Shown in pieces: positions 35,167-43,828 of a stretch of 64,000 bases of DNA. The DNA comes from Guyparkeria halophila (GTDB lineage Bacteria; Pseudomonadota; Gammaproteobacteria; Halothiobacillales; Halothiobacillaceae), in NCBI RefSeq assembly GCF_034479635.1, contig NZ_CP140153.1:441501-505500 (forward strand). Reading direction: 5' to 3'. The notes beneath the pieces were generated by a model. It saw only the letters and a list, made by a program, of their open reading frames with translations, was not told where the DNA came from and did no database searches. The translations under genes and the position numbers were made by a program. Each line of letters starts with the position of its first letter. The first letter of the stretch is position 1.

Positions 35167-35290
35167 CCCCTGTGGGAGCTTGCCCTGCAAGCGAACCGCG
35201 CCGCGAGGCGCGGGCCCCGGGCGGATTGGTCATCACAGGACGGCGACTGCCGTCGTCTTCGCGGGCAGGGCCCGCTCCCACAGTGGGGCT
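35167..35290. repeat. REP-like family B inverted doublet
   Basis: The left arm CCCCTGTGGGAGCTTGCCCT and the right arm GGGCCCGCTCCCACAGTGGGG are inverted, about 70 bases apart. The inner stems differ from the 14.5-kb doublet but the TGTGGGAGC core is shared. Confidence 0.75.
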
Positions 35291-35395
35291 TTGCTTGCTC
35301 GGCCGGCCAAACGAGTCGGGCCGCGGCCGACCGGTGGGTCAGTCGCGGCCCGTGCTGGCCGTCTTGTCCTGTGCTGGCCGTCTTACCGTGGGCGA

Positions 35396-36394
35396 TCAGG
35401 CCGAGGCGGAGGCCGGCGCGCTGTCGGCCGGTTCGTCGAGCTGGCAGCCCTCGGGGATCAGCGGGGTCAAGCCCAGCTTTTCGAACATCGCCTCGTCGGC
35501 TGCCGCGTCGGCGTTTTCGGTCGTCAACAGCTTCTCGCCGTAGAAGATGCTGTTGGCCCCGGCGAAGAAGCACCAGGCCTGGATCGCCTCGCTCAGGCCC
35601 TCGCGGCCGGCGGACAGGCGCACGTGCGAACTCGGCATCAGGATGCGGGCGACCGCGATGGTGCGGATGAACTCGATCGGGTCGAGCGCCGGCACGTCGG
35701 CCATCGGCGTGCCGGGGATGCGCACCAGCATGTTCAGCGGCACGGATTCCGGCGCGCGTTCGAGATTGGCCAGCGTGGTCAAAAACGAGGCACGATCCTC
35801 GCGGGATTCGCCCATGCCGAGGATGCCGCCGGAGCAGACGTTGATGCCCGCCTCGCGCACATGGTCGAGCGTCTCGAGGCGGTCGTCGATCGAGCGGGTG
35901 GTAATCACCTGGTCGTAGAACTCGGCCGAGGTGTCGATGTTGTGGTTGTAGTAGTCGAGCCCGGCTTCCTTGAGGCGGCCGGCCTGCTCGGGCTTGAGCA
36001 TGCCGAGCGTGACGCAGGCCTCCATGCCGGTCTCCTTGACCACGCGCACCATGTCGATGACCCGCTCGAGCTGGGTGTCGGTGGGGTTGCGCCAGGCCGC
36101 GCCCATGCAGAATCGCGAGGCGCCCTTTTCGCGCGCCCGGCGGGCGGCGGTGCGCACCTCGTCGAGAGGCAGCAGGCGCTCGCGTTCGAGGCCCGTGTCA
36201 TAGCGGGCGCTCTGCGAGCAGTACTTGCAGTCCTCCGGGCAGGCACCGGTCTTGATCGAGAGCAGGGTGCTGACCTGGACCGCATTGGGATCGAAGTGCT
36301 CGCGGTGCACCGTCTGCGCCTGGAACAGCAGGTCGTTGAAGGGCTTGTCGAACAGGTCGAGCGCTTGTTGCTTGCGCCAAAGCGGGCGGGTCAT
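35396..36394 (-). CDS. bioB: Biotin synthase
   Basis: 332 aa radical-SAM enzyme that inserts sulfur into dethiobiotin. The SAM cluster motif CPEDCKYC is in [18 protein letters not shown]. The second cluster Cys, [31 protein letters not shown] and the C-terminal [10 protein letters not shown] are in order. A short Ala/Pro/Ser-rich tail ends the protein. The divergent comF and the intervening small gene resemble the common comF/bio arrangement. Confidence 0.97.
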   Translation of the reverse strand: MTRPLWRKQQALDLFDKPFNDLLFQAQTVHREHFDPNAVQVSTLLSIKTGACPEDCKYCSQSARYDTGLERERLLPLDEVRTAARRAREKGASRFCMGAAWRNPTDTQLERVIDMVRVVKETGMEACVTLGMLKPEQAGRLKEAGLDYYNHNIDTSAEFYDQVITTRSIDDRLETLDHVREAGINVCSGGILGMGESREDRASFLTTLANLERAPESVPLNMLVRIPGTPMADVPALDPIEFIRTIAVARILMPSSHVRLSAGREGLSEAIQAWCFFAGANSIFYGEKLLTTENADAAADEAMFEKLGLTPLIPEGCQLDEPADSAPASASA

Positions 36395-36399
36395 GGGAA

Positions 36400-36831
36400 T
36401 CAGTTATCCTCGAACGATTCGGGCGGTTCGGTGAAGGAATCTTCCCAGGTATCTTGCTTGATCCGGTAGAGGTCGTAAAGCGACCAGGGGATCAGGATCA
36501 CCGCGGCAATCGCCCAGAGGACCAGGTAGAAGGTCAGGCTCGGCGGGGCGAATACGGCGACCACCATGGCGGTGCCGGCCACGCCGTAGAAGCGATAGGC
36601 GGCCCATTGGGTGTAATAGCCCACCTTGGGATTGGGGTGGTGCTTGTTCAGCGCGTAGACCAGCATGGAAAGGCCGGTCCAGAAGATCGCCAGCGGCAGC
36701 GGCACGATCATCGCGACGATGTTGCCCCAGTTGAACCAAGTGGCAGCCCGACGGGCCGACTTGCCCGAGATGCGAGTCGGGACGTGTTCGTCGTTCGACT
36801 CGAGTGTCTGGGCGGATGCATCGTGGTTCAT
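36400..36831 (-). CDS. Hypothetical membrane protein
   Basis: 143 aa. A hydrophilic N-terminus of about 33 residues is followed by three membrane segments (about 34-62, 76-97 and 101-121). The C-terminus is acidic ([16 protein letters not shown]). No family is recognised. It stops 5 bases before bioB starts, so the two may be co-transcribed. GAGG lies 10 bases before the start at 36831. Confidence 0.65.
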   Translation of the reverse strand: MNHDASAQTLESNDEHVPTRISGKSARRAATWFNWGNIVAMIVPLPLAIFWTGLSMLVYALNKHHPNPKVGYYTQWAAYRFYGVAGTAMVVAVFAPPSLTFYLVLWAIAAVILIPWSLYDLYRIKQDTWEDSFTEPPESFEDN

Positions 36832-36861
36832 GATGAAACGACCTCTAAATATGCGTATGGG

Positions 36862-37590
36862 ATGCAGATTAGCATGGAATGGAAGCCCTCGCGACGGCGG
36901 CGCTGGTTCGACGCACCCTGTCATCTCTGCGGCCTCGATACCGTCGATGCCGATGGTCTGTGCCCGGACTGCCGCCGCGAATGGCGCGCCGGGCTGGGCC
37001 GGCCGCGATGCCGGGCCTGCGGGCTGATCCTTGCTGGCGACCCGACCGCCGGGGCGGGGGACGAGACCTGCGCGGCCTGTGTCGGTCGGCAATCGCCGTT
37101 CGAGCGCGTGATCGCGGCGGTCGATCTCGACCCGGCGGTACGCGCGCTGATCCATCGGCTCAAGTATCGTCAGGATTTCAGCGTCGTGCCGCTGTTGCAA
37201 GCCACGCTGGTCGAGGCCGTGGCCCAACAGGTGCCGGCGGTGGGCCCCGATGCGCTGGTGCCGATGCCGCTCCATCCGCGGCAGCGCCGCCGCCGCGGCT
37301 TCAACCAGGCCTGGTTGCTGGCCGACGGGGTGGCCCGCGCGACCGGCGTGCCGTTGCTGCGTCACGGGGTGCGACGGGTGCGCGATACCGGGTCGTTGAC
37401 CGCGCTGTCGGCCCGTGCCCGTCGTGGCGCGTTGCGCGGCGCCTTTGTCGCGGAGGGCGCGATTCCCCGCCACGTCGCGATCATCGATGACGTGCTGACC
37501 ACCGGCGCGAGCGCCCAGGCGCTGGCCGCGGCCTTGCATCGGGGCGGCGCGAGCGCCGTGTCCGTCTGGGCGTTGGCGCGAACGCCCTAA
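36862..37590 (+). CDS. comF: ComF family phosphoribosyltransferase-like protein
   Basis: 242 aa. The N-terminal zinc-ribbon-like part has CHLCG, CPDC, CRACG and CAAC pairs. The C-terminal PRTase domain shows VPMPLHPRQRRRRGFNQA and the PRPP loop VAIIDDVLTTGAS. ComF proteins are needed for processing of incoming single-stranded DNA in natural transformation. ATG 36862 and ATG 36874 are both possible starts. It is divergent from the bioB-linked gene. Confidence 0.9.
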   Translation: MQISMEWKPSRRRRWFDAPCHLCGLDTVDADGLCPDCRREWRAGLGRPRCRACGLILAGDPTAGAGDETCAACVGRQSPFERVIAAVDLDPAVRALIHRLKYRQDFSVVPLLQATLVEAVAQQVPAVGPDALVPMPLHPRQRRRRGFNQAWLLADGVARATGVPLLRHGVRRVRDTGSLTALSARARRGALRGAFVAEGAIPRHVAIIDDVLTTGASAQALAAALHRGGASAVSVWALARTP

Positions 37591-37626
37591 CCCGGATATT
37601 TCATGAAATCCACGCGTAGATGTGGC

Positions 37627-37655
37627 TTGTGCCGTGCCGGGAGTTTGGGTAGAAT
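37627..37655 (+). promoter_or_regulatory. Sigma-70 promoter of rpmE2
   Basis: TTGTGC (37627-37632) and TAGAAT (37650-37655) are separated by 17 bases. Transcription would start near 37662, giving a leader of about 165 bases. Confidence 0.6.
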
Positions 37656-37661
37656 CTCGCG

Positions 37662-37825
37662 CCTTGGCCGTCCCGGCCGCGTACGCCCGTGGTGATTGTC
37701 AAATCCCGGCGTGTAGCGGCGGGGCGGCGGCCCCGCGAGGGGCGAACCCGAAGACGATCAACCTGAGATGCGGCCCCGGCGGCATCCGACCCAACTTTCG
37801 AACCTTTACCAGGGGCAGAATCGAG
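37662..37825 (+). promoter_or_regulatory. Long GC-rich leader of rpmE2
   Basis: The predicted 5' UTR contains several stems (GGCCGtcccGGCC near 37667, and GGGGCggcGGCCCC near 37722). Ribosomal protein genes often have autoregulatory leaders, but I do not recognise a known L31 leader motif here. Confidence 0.35.
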
Positions 37826-38074
37826 ATGAAAGAAGGCATTCACCCGAACTACCAGCCGGTGGTGTTCCAGGACGTCGCGGCGGACTTCGCCATCCTGAGT
37901 CGTTCGACCATGAAGTCGAAGGAGACCATCAAGTGGGAAGACGGTAACGAGTACCCGCTGGTCAAGATCGACGTATCCTCCGCGAGCCACCCGTTCTTCA
38001 CCGGCAAGCGTTCCGAGGGCAGCATGGCCAAGCAGGTGGACAAGTTCCGCAACCGTTACGGCCAGAAGAAGTAA
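37826..38074 (+). CDS. rpmE2: 50S ribosomal protein L31 type B
   Basis: 82 aa. It begins [16 protein letters not shown] and contains [22 protein letters not shown]. The Cys pairs of zinc-binding L31 are absent, so this is the zinc-independent paralogue, usually made when zinc is scarce. A Zur site is not evident upstream. A strong terminator follows 42 bases after the stop. Confidence 0.96.
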   Translation: MKEGIHPNYQPVVFQDVAADFAILSRSTMKSKETIKWEDGNEYPLVKIDVSSASHPFFTGKRSEGSMAKQVDKFRNRYGQKK

Positions 38075-38115
38075 GACCGGTATGGTCGCGTTCCTGCCAA
38101 TCGGCCGGGCGCAGC

Positions 38116-38150
38116 AAAAGGGCACCGCGGGTTTTCCCGGTGCCCTTTTT
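38116..38150 (+). terminator. Terminator of rpmE2
   Basis: A perfect 12-bp stem (AAAAGGGCACCG with CGGTGCCCTTTT) and a T-run end at 38150. It overlaps the upstream part of the nuclease frame, which argues for the later start of that gene. Confidence 0.95.
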
Positions 38151-38162
38151 CGTGTGCGCTTG

Positions 38163-38966
38163 ATGGGGTTGGCCGCGCTGTTCGTCGCATTGGTTGTCTC
38201 CAACGGCTGCGTGGCCGAGGAGCCGCCCCAGTCGCCCACGGGGAGCTGCGCGCCACCGCCGGAACGGGCGCTCGAGTCGGCCACGGTCGGCTACGTCAAC
38301 GACGGCGATACCGTCCGGCTTGCCAACGGCGACCGGGTGCGCCTGGTTGGCATCGACACCCCCGAGCTGGGGCGCGATGGCGCGGCCGATGAGCCCTATG
38401 CCGCCGAGGCACGGCAGGCCCTGCGCGCGTTGCTGGCCGAGTCGCGCAACCGCGTGACCGTGGTCGATGCCACCGAGGGCGAGGACCGCTACGGCCGCCG
38501 GCTTTCCTATCTCTACCTGCCCGACGGGCGCTCGGTGCAGGCGCGGCTGCTCGAGCAGGGCATGGCCATGGCGGTGTTCGTCGCCCCCAACCTGGAGCTC
38601 GCGGACTGTCTTGTGGCGCACGAGAAACGCGCACGGCAGGACGAACGCGGCATCTGGTCATTGTCCGCCTATGCCCCCGGCCTGCCGAGTGCGGCGGGGA
38701 TTCCCGAGACGGTGCAGGGCGCGGCGATCGTCCGCGGCCGCGTGGTGTCGGTGGGTGACAGCCGGCGCCATGTCTGGCTCAACCTGGAAGGCCGGGTGGC
38801 CGTGCGCATCGACAAGGCCGACCTCGCGCGTTTCCCCGGCTGGGATTTCGAGGCGTTGGAAGGCGAGGAACTGCGGGTTCGCGGCTGGATCGTGCACCAC
38901 AGCAACCGCTACCAGGACTGGTTTATCCCGGTGGATTCGGCGCATGCCCTCGAGCGGCTGGATTAG
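38163..38966 (+). CDS. Exported thermonuclease-family (SNase-like) protein
   Basis: 267 aa. A signal peptide or lipoprotein signal (MGLAALFVALVVSNGC; the lipobox is weak) precedes a staphylococcal-nuclease domain. Catalytic residues are visible: the Arg in VRLVGIDTPELG, Glu/Arg in ATEGEDRYGRRLSYLY, and DERGIW. About 90 residues follow that look like an OB-type domain. ATG 38163 is chosen because a longer frame would start inside the rpmE2 terminator. Confidence 0.85.
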   Translation: MGLAALFVALVVSNGCVAEEPPQSPTGSCAPPPERALESATVGYVNDGDTVRLANGDRVRLVGIDTPELGRDGAADEPYAAEARQALRALLAESRNRVTVVDATEGEDRYGRRLSYLYLPDGRSVQARLLEQGMAMAVFVAPNLELADCLVAHEKRARQDERGIWSLSAYAPGLPSAAGIPETVQGAAIVRGRVVSVGDSRRHVWLNLEGRVAVRIDKADLARFPGWDFEALEGEELRVRGWIVHHSNRYQDWFIPVDSAHALERLD

Positions 38967-39011
38967 CGTGACCCCGTCACGACGCTAGCCGGGAATGAAC
39001 GCCGTAATCAA

Positions 39012-39042
39012 AGAGGGCGAACCCAACCGGGTTCGCCCTTTT
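39012..39042 (+). terminator. Terminator of the nuclease gene
   Basis: AGGGCGAACCC (39014-39024) pairs with GGGTTCGCCCT (39029-39039) around a 4-base loop, followed by TTT. It lies about 50 bases after the stop. Confidence 0.9.
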
Positions 39043-39106
39043 CTGTGGGATGGTGCGTGCCCGCTAAGTGGGCGTGCGCGGCACCCCGGGACTCGCGTTT
39101 TCCCTC

Positions 39107-39185
39107 GTAGGTCGGACTTCAGTCCGACAATCCGTCCGGTTGCGAGGACGGAGCGGGAGCGATGTCGGGCTGACGCCCGACCTAC
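39107..39185. repeat. REP-like family A inverted doublet
   Basis: GTAG plus GTCGGACTTCAGTCCGAC at 39107-39128 faces GTCGGGCTGACGCCCGAC plus CTAC at 39164-39185. The second palindrome has paired A-T to G-C changes relative to the first. It lies between the nuclease gene and convergent hemF. Confidence 0.8.
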
Positions 39186-39232
39186 TGGAGGGGGCTTGTG
39201 CGGTTATCAGCTGGCCGATGATCTGACGCGAT

Positions 39233-40189
39233 TCAGCGTTCGGCCAGCCAGTCCCGCGGGCGCAGGAACTCGTCGTAGAGTCGTGCCTCCTCGCTGCCCG
39301 GCTCGGGGTGGTAGTCGTAGCGCCAGGCGGCGCGCGGCGGCATGGACATCAGGATCGACTCGGTGCGCCCGCCCGACTGCAGGCCGAACAGGGTGCCGCG
39401 GTCGTAGACCAGGTTGAACTCCACGTAGCGGCCGCGACGGTAGGCCTGGAAGTCGCGCTCGCGCTCGCCGTACGGGGTGGCCTTGCGCTTTTCGACCAGC
39501 GGCAGGTAGGCCGGCAGGTAGTGGTCGCCCACCGAGCGCATGAAGCCGAAAGCGGTATCGAAGTCGACCTGGCCGTCGGCACCGTAGTCGTCGAAGAACA
39601 GGCCGCCCACGCCGCGCGGCTCGTTGCGGTGCTTGAGCCAGAAGTACTCGTCGCACCACTGCTTGAAGCGCGGATAGTGATCGTCGCCGAACGGCCGGCA
39701 GGCGGCCTCGGCCTGCTCGTGCCAGTGGACGGCGTCCTCGGTAAAGCCGTAGTAGGGCGTCAGGTCGAAACCGCCGCCGAACCACCACACCGGCTCGACG
39801 CCTTCCTTCTGTGCCTGGAAGAAGCGCACATTGGCATGCGAGGTGGGCGCGTACGGATTGCGTGGGTGGATCACCAGCGAGACGCCCATCGCCTCGAACG
39901 AGCCGCCGGCCAGATCCGGGCGGTGGGCCGTGGCCGACGGCGGCAGCTTGTTGCCGGTCACATGCGAGAAGTTGATCCCGGCGCGCTCGAAGGTGCCGCC
40001 ATCCTCGAGGATGCGGCCCCGACCCTCGCCGTTGAGGTGGTCGCCGGGCGGGCGCTTCCAGTCGTCGTGCAGAAAGCGCGTGCCGTCCTCCTGGCTCTCC
40101 AGGCCGGCCACGATCCGGTCCTGCAGGTCGATGAGGTAGTCACGAATGGCCTGGAGGTCGGCCTGCGTATCGGCCTTCTTGTCCGCCAT
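39233..40189 (-). CDS. hemF: Oxygen-dependent coproporphyrinogen III oxidase
   Basis: 318 aa. Converts coproporphyrinogen III to protoporphyrinogen IX with O2. Family sequence is continuous: [66 protein letters not shown] stands 6 bases before the start at 40189 and overlaps the end of tsaC. It is the last gene of lysM-dprA-smg-topA-tsaC-hemF. Confidence 0.97.
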   Translation of the reverse strand: MADKKADTQADLQAIRDYLIDLQDRIVAGLESQEDGTRFLHDDWKRPPGDHLNGEGRGRILEDGGTFERAGINFSHVTGNKLPPSATAHRPDLAGGSFEAMGVSLVIHPRNPYAPTSHANVRFFQAQKEGVEPVWWFGGGFDLTPYYGFTEDAVHWHEQAEAACRPFGDDHYPRFKQWCDEYFWLKHRNEPRGVGGLFFDDYGADGQVDFDTAFGFMRSVGDHYLPAYLPLVEKRKATPYGERERDFQAYRRGRYVEFNLVYDRGTLFGLQSGGRTESILMSMPPRAAWRYDYHPEPGSEEARLYDEFLRPRDWLAER

Positions 40190-40190
40190 G

Positions 40191-40751
40191 TCAGCTCCTG
40201 ATGGTCCGCCCGGTGGGCCAGTGGATGATCTGGGAGGGTCGGGCGCGTCGATCGACGTTGCCCGGGATGATCTGGACGTCGGCGCGCGCGAACAGGCGTC
40301 GTGCCGTCAGCGCATCGCGCGCCGCCGGGCGGCCGCTGATGTTCGCGCTGGTGGAGACGATCGGGCCGCCGAAGGCGCGACTGATCGCGCGCGCCGTCTC
40401 GTGGGCCGGGACCCGCAGGGCAATCTCCTTGCGCCCGCCGGTCAGCCAGGGCGGCACGCCGTCGGCCGCCGGCACGATCACGGTGCGCGCCGCCGGCCAG
40501 TCGGCCGCAATGCGCGCCCACTGTTCGGCATCCACCGCGGCGAACGGCTGGAGCATCTCCGGGGTGTCGGCGATCAGGATCAGCCCCTTGCCGACCTCGC
40601 GCTGCTTGAGGGCGAGCAGGCGCATGACCGCGAACGGATCGAGCGGCGCGCAACCCAGACCGAAGACCGCCTCGGTCGGGTAGGCGATCAACCCGCCGTC
40701 ATCGAGGTGCCGAGTGATCTCGCGCAGCTGGAACGGCGACGGGATGCTCAT
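40191..40751 (-). CDS. tsaC: Threonylcarbamoyl-AMP synthase
   Basis: 186 aa YrdC-fold enzyme that makes threonylcarbamoyl-AMP for the t6A37 modification of tRNA. Key sequence: [41 protein letters not shown] and [15 protein letters not shown]. The start overlaps the topA stop (ATGA) and the gene is followed by hemF after one base, so it is translated from the operon message. Confidence 0.96.
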   Translation of the reverse strand: MSIPSPFQLREITRHLDDGGLIAYPTEAVFGLGCAPLDPFAVMRLLALKQREVGKGLILIADTPEMLQPFAAVDAEQWARIAADWPAARTVIVPAADGVPPWLTGGRKEIALRVPAHETARAISRAFGGPIVSTSANISGRPAARDALTARRLFARADVQIIPGNVDRRARPSQIIHWPTGRTIRS

Positions 40752-43252
40752 TCAGCCTTGTCTCCGGAGGCGCTTTTCGGGGCGCTCTTCTTGGCCGCGG
40801 TCTTCCGGGTGGTGGTCTTCTTTGCCGGTGCCTTCTTGGCAGGGGCCTTCTTCGCCGGTGCCTTCTTGGTCGTGGTCTTGCTCGCCGGCTTTTTGGCCGT
40901 CGCCTTCGTGGTCGACTTGGCAGTGGTCTTCTTCGCGGCCGTCTTGGGTGCCGCCTTGCGACCGCGGCCCTTGCGCTCGGGCGCCTTGGCGATCATCTCG
41001 ATCGCCTGCTCGTGGGTGATCGCCTTGGGGTCGTCGTCCTTGGGGATCTTGGCGTTCTTGTTGCCGTCGGTCACGTAGGGCCCGTAGCGGCCGTTGAGCA
41101 CCTGGATGCCGTCGTCGAACTCGTTGATGATGCGGTTCTTCTCGGCGAGCTTCTTGACCTCGATGATCTCCAGCGCGCGCGGCAGCTCGACGGTGTAGGG
41201 GTCGTCGTCCTTGCCCAGGGAGGCGAACTTGTTGCCGAATTTCACGTAGGGGCCGAAGCGGCCGATGTTGGCCTCGACCGGCTCGCCCTCGGGCGTCTCA
41301 CCGAGCTTGCGCGGCAGCTTGAACAGCTCCATCGCCTCGTCGAGCGTGATCGTCGCGATGCTCTGGTGCGGGCGCAGCGAGGCGAATTTCGGCTTTTCCT
41401 CGTCGTCCTTGGTGCCGATCTGGACGAACGGGCCGAAGCGGCCCAGGCGGGCAACCACCGGCTTGCCGCTCTTGGGATCGGTGCCGAGCTCACGGCCCTG
41501 CGCGGCCTCCTGGCGGGAGACGTTCTGCTGGGTGTGCTCGATGCGCTTGGAGAACGGTTCCCAGAATTCGCGCAGCAGCGGCACCCAGTCCGTCTCGCCG
41601 CGCGAGACGGCATCGAGCTCGTCTTCGAGCTTGGCGGTGAACTCGTAGTCGACCACGTCGCGGAAGTATTCGGTCAGAAAGCCGTTGACCACGCGGCCCA
41701 TGTCGGTGGGCTTGAAGCGGCGCTGCTCGAGCTCGACGTATTCGCGCGAACGCAGCGTCGAGATGATGCTGGCGTAGGTCGACGGGCGACCGATGCCGTA
41801 TTGCTCGAGCGTCTTGACCAGGCTCGCCTCGGTAAAGCGCGGCGGCGGCTCGGTGAAGTGCTGGGTGGCGTTGATCGCGGCGAGTTCGATCTGCTGGCCT
41901 TCCTCCAGCGGCGGCAGGCGACGATCGTCGTCCTTGTCGGAGGCCTGGTCGTCCTCGTCCTCGCGGTACGCGGCGATAAAGCCCGGGAACTTCAGGGTCG
42001 AGCCAGTCGCGCGGAAGCTGTGCTCGTCACCGGCGGCCAGGTCGACGGAGACCTGGTCGAAGATCGCCGGGTTCATCTGCGAGGCCAGCGTGCGCTTGAA
42101 GATCATCTCGTAGAGACGGAACTGGTCGCGGTTGAGAAACGCGCGCACCTTGTCCGGCGTGTTGGCAATCGAGGTCGGGCGGATCGCCTCATGGGCCTCC
42201 TGCGCGTTCTTCGACTTGGTGCGGTACTGGTTGGGGGTTTCCGGCACGTAGTCGGCGCCGTAGCTCTGGCCGATGTGGTGGCGGATCTCGCCGATGGCAT
42301 CGTTCGACAGGTTGACCGAGTCGGTACGCATGTAGGTGATCAGACCCACGGTGCCCTGGCCGATGTCGACGCCCTCGTAGAGCTCCTGGGCGGTGCGCAT
42401 GGCGCGCGAGGCGGTCAGCCCGAGCTTGCGCACCCCCTCCTGCTGCATGGTGGAGGTGGTGAACGGCGGCGCGGCGTGGCGCTTGCGCTCGCGGCGATCG
42501 ACCTTGGCGACGCTGAGCTTGCCAGCGGCGGCCGCCTCGAGGCGTTCGCGCGCCGAGGTGGCGCTGGTCTCGTCCTCGAGGGTGAACTGCGCGACCTTCT
42601 TGCCGTCGAGTTGATAGAGGCGCGCGGCGAACGGCTGGTCGTGGGTGCGGCAGTCGGCGGCAATCGACCAGTATTCGCGCGGGTTGAAGGCCTCGATCTC
42701 CTGCTCGCGCTCGACGATCATCCGCAGGGCCGGGCTCTGCACACGGCCGGCCGACAGGCCCGGGTTGATCTTCTTCCACAGCAGCGGCGAGAGGTTGAAG
42801 CCCACCAGGTAATCCAGCGCCCGGCGTGCCTGCTGGGCGTCGATCAGGTCCTCGGACAGCCCGCGCGGATGGGCGATGGCCTCCTGCACGGCGCGCTTGG
42901 TGATCTCGTAGAACACCACGCGCTTGGCGTCCTTGTCCTTGAGCAGGCCGCTGTCCTTCAGCAGTTCGTAGAGATGCCAGGAAATGGCCTCGCCTTCGCG
43001 GTCGGGGTCAGTCGCGAGCAGCAGGGTGTCGGCCTTCTTGAGCGCCTTCTTGATGGCATCGACGTGCTTCTTGTTCTTGTCGATGATCGTGTAGTTCATC
43101 GCGAAGTCGTTGTCGGGGTCGACCGCGCCGTTCTTGGGCACGAGATCCCGCACGTGGCCATAGGAGGCCAGCACTTCGTAGCCGGGGCCGAGGTATTTCT
43201 TGATCGTCTTGGCCTTGGCAGGCGACTCGACGATAACGAGATTTTCGCTCAT
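40748..43252 (-). CDS. topA: DNA topoisomerase I
   Basis: 834 aa. The TOPRIM domain (LVIVESPAKAKTIKKYLGPGY, DPDREGEAISWH) and the type IA core with catalytic Tyr in GLITYMRTDSVNLS are present. The C-terminal part has three GRFGPYV-type repeats (GRFGPFVQIG, GRFGPYVKFG, GRYGPYVTDG) instead of Cys4 zinc ribbons. It ends in a tail of about 65 residues rich in Lys, Ala, Pro and Thr (KKAPAKK repeats), probably DNA-binding. Confidence 0.97.
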   Translation of the reverse strand: MSENLVIVESPAKAKTIKKYLGPGYEVLASYGHVRDLVPKNGAVDPDNDFAMNYTIIDKNKKHVDAIKKALKKADTLLLATDPDREGEAISWHLYELLKDSGLLKDKDAKRVVFYEITKRAVQEAIAHPRGLSEDLIDAQQARRALDYLVGFNLSPLLWKKINPGLSAGRVQSPALRMIVEREQEIEAFNPREYWSIAADCRTHDQPFAARLYQLDGKKVAQFTLEDETSATSARERLEAAAAGKLSVAKVDRRERKRHAAPPFTTSTMQQEGVRKLGLTASRAMRTAQELYEGVDIGQGTVGLITYMRTDSVNLSNDAIGEIRHHIGQSYGADYVPETPNQYRTKSKNAQEAHEAIRPTSIANTPDKVRAFLNRDQFRLYEMIFKRTLASQMNPAIFDQVSVDLAAGDEHSFRATGSTLKFPGFIAAYREDEDDQASDKDDDRRLPPLEEGQQIELAAINATQHFTEPPPRFTEASLVKTLEQYGIGRPSTYASIISTLRSREYVELEQRRFKPTDMGRVVNGFLTEYFRDVVDYEFTAKLEDELDAVSRGETDWVPLLREFWEPFSKRIEHTQQNVSRQEAAQGRELGTDPKSGKPVVARLGRFGPFVQIGTKDDEEKPKFASLRPHQSIATITLDEAMELFKLPRKLGETPEGEPVEANIGRFGPYVKFGNKFASLGKDDDPYTVELPRALEIIEVKKLAEKNRIINEFDDGIQVLNGRYGPYVTDGNKNAKIPKDDDPKAITHEQAIEMIAKAPERKGRGRKAAPKTAAKKTTAKSTTKATAKKPASKTTTKKAPAKKAPAKKAPAKKTTTRKTAAKKSAPKSASGDKAE

Positions 43253-43268
43253 AAGGTGTCTTTTCTAG

Positions 43269-43742
43269 TCAGTGCAGGACGGCGGCGTCGTCGAAGACGA
43301 GGTCTTCCATCCAGGCAAAGGCCTGTTCCTCGCCGGGTTTGGCGAACAGGACCAGCAGGACGATCCACTTGAGACGCTCGACGTCGATTTCATCCTCGCC
43401 CAGCGCCATGGCGCGCTCGATCACCGTCTCGCGGGCCGAGGGCGAGAGCACGCCGATCTGTTCGAGTTGCATCAGAAAGCCGCGAGCGTCGACGTCGAGC
43501 ATCATCTGCTCGTCGTCACTGTAGACCCGGAAGGCCTGGTCGCGCTCGGGGCCGGACTCGCTGCCCTGTTCCAGTACGCCCTCGAGCCAGGCGAAGGCAT
43601 GTTCGATCTCGTCGTGGTCGAAGCCGGCCTCGAGCAGCTTCATCTGCAGGCCGGCGCGCTCGTTTTGCGGGGGGAAGCGGTCCTCGTCTTCCATGTAATT
43701 CTCGAAGAGGAACATCAACAGGTCGAGAACGGTCTCTTTCAT
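43269..43742 (-). CDS. smg: Smg (DUF494) family protein
   Basis: 157 aa acidic protein, starting MKETVLDLLMFLFENYMEDE and ending LKWIVLLVLFAKPGEEQAFAWMEDLVFDD, the Smg pattern. It is located between dprA and topA as in many Gammaproteobacteria, where it is linked to dprA. Its biochemical role is unsettled. Start 43742 is chosen by alignment to the family N-terminus. Confidence 0.93.
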   Translation of the reverse strand: MKETVLDLLMFLFENYMEDEDRFPPQNERAGLQMKLLEAGFDHDEIEHAFAWLEGVLEQGSESGPERDQAFRVYSDDEQMMLDVDARGFLMQLEQIGVLSPSARETVIERAMALGEDEIDVERLKWIVLLVLFAKPGEEQAFAWMEDLVFDDAAVLH

Positions 43743-43828
43743 CGGCTCACCGGGACATGATGGCTTGAGTCTGCGCACGCGGGCGGGAATGCGATCGGTG
43801 CGGCGGCAGGCGCGGTCGGCAGGATGCT

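Larger units (their letters stand above)
35071..35395. other. Intergenic region with two REP-like doublets
   Basis: 325 bases between convergent genes. It contains the two inverted doublets listed separately and, near 35358-35392, a direct repeat of TGCTGGCCGTCTT. No gene is supported. Confidence 0.7.

Noticed and set aside
38995-39417. 140-codon plus-strand frame after the nuclease gene
   Set aside because: It starts inside a terminator, crosses a REP doublet and ends antisense to hemF.
41012-43372. Plus-strand frame of 786 codons over topA
   Set aside because: It is the complement of the topoisomerase gene; its Val/Leu/Asp/Gly-rich composition is that of a shadow frame, and topA motifs are certain on the other strand.
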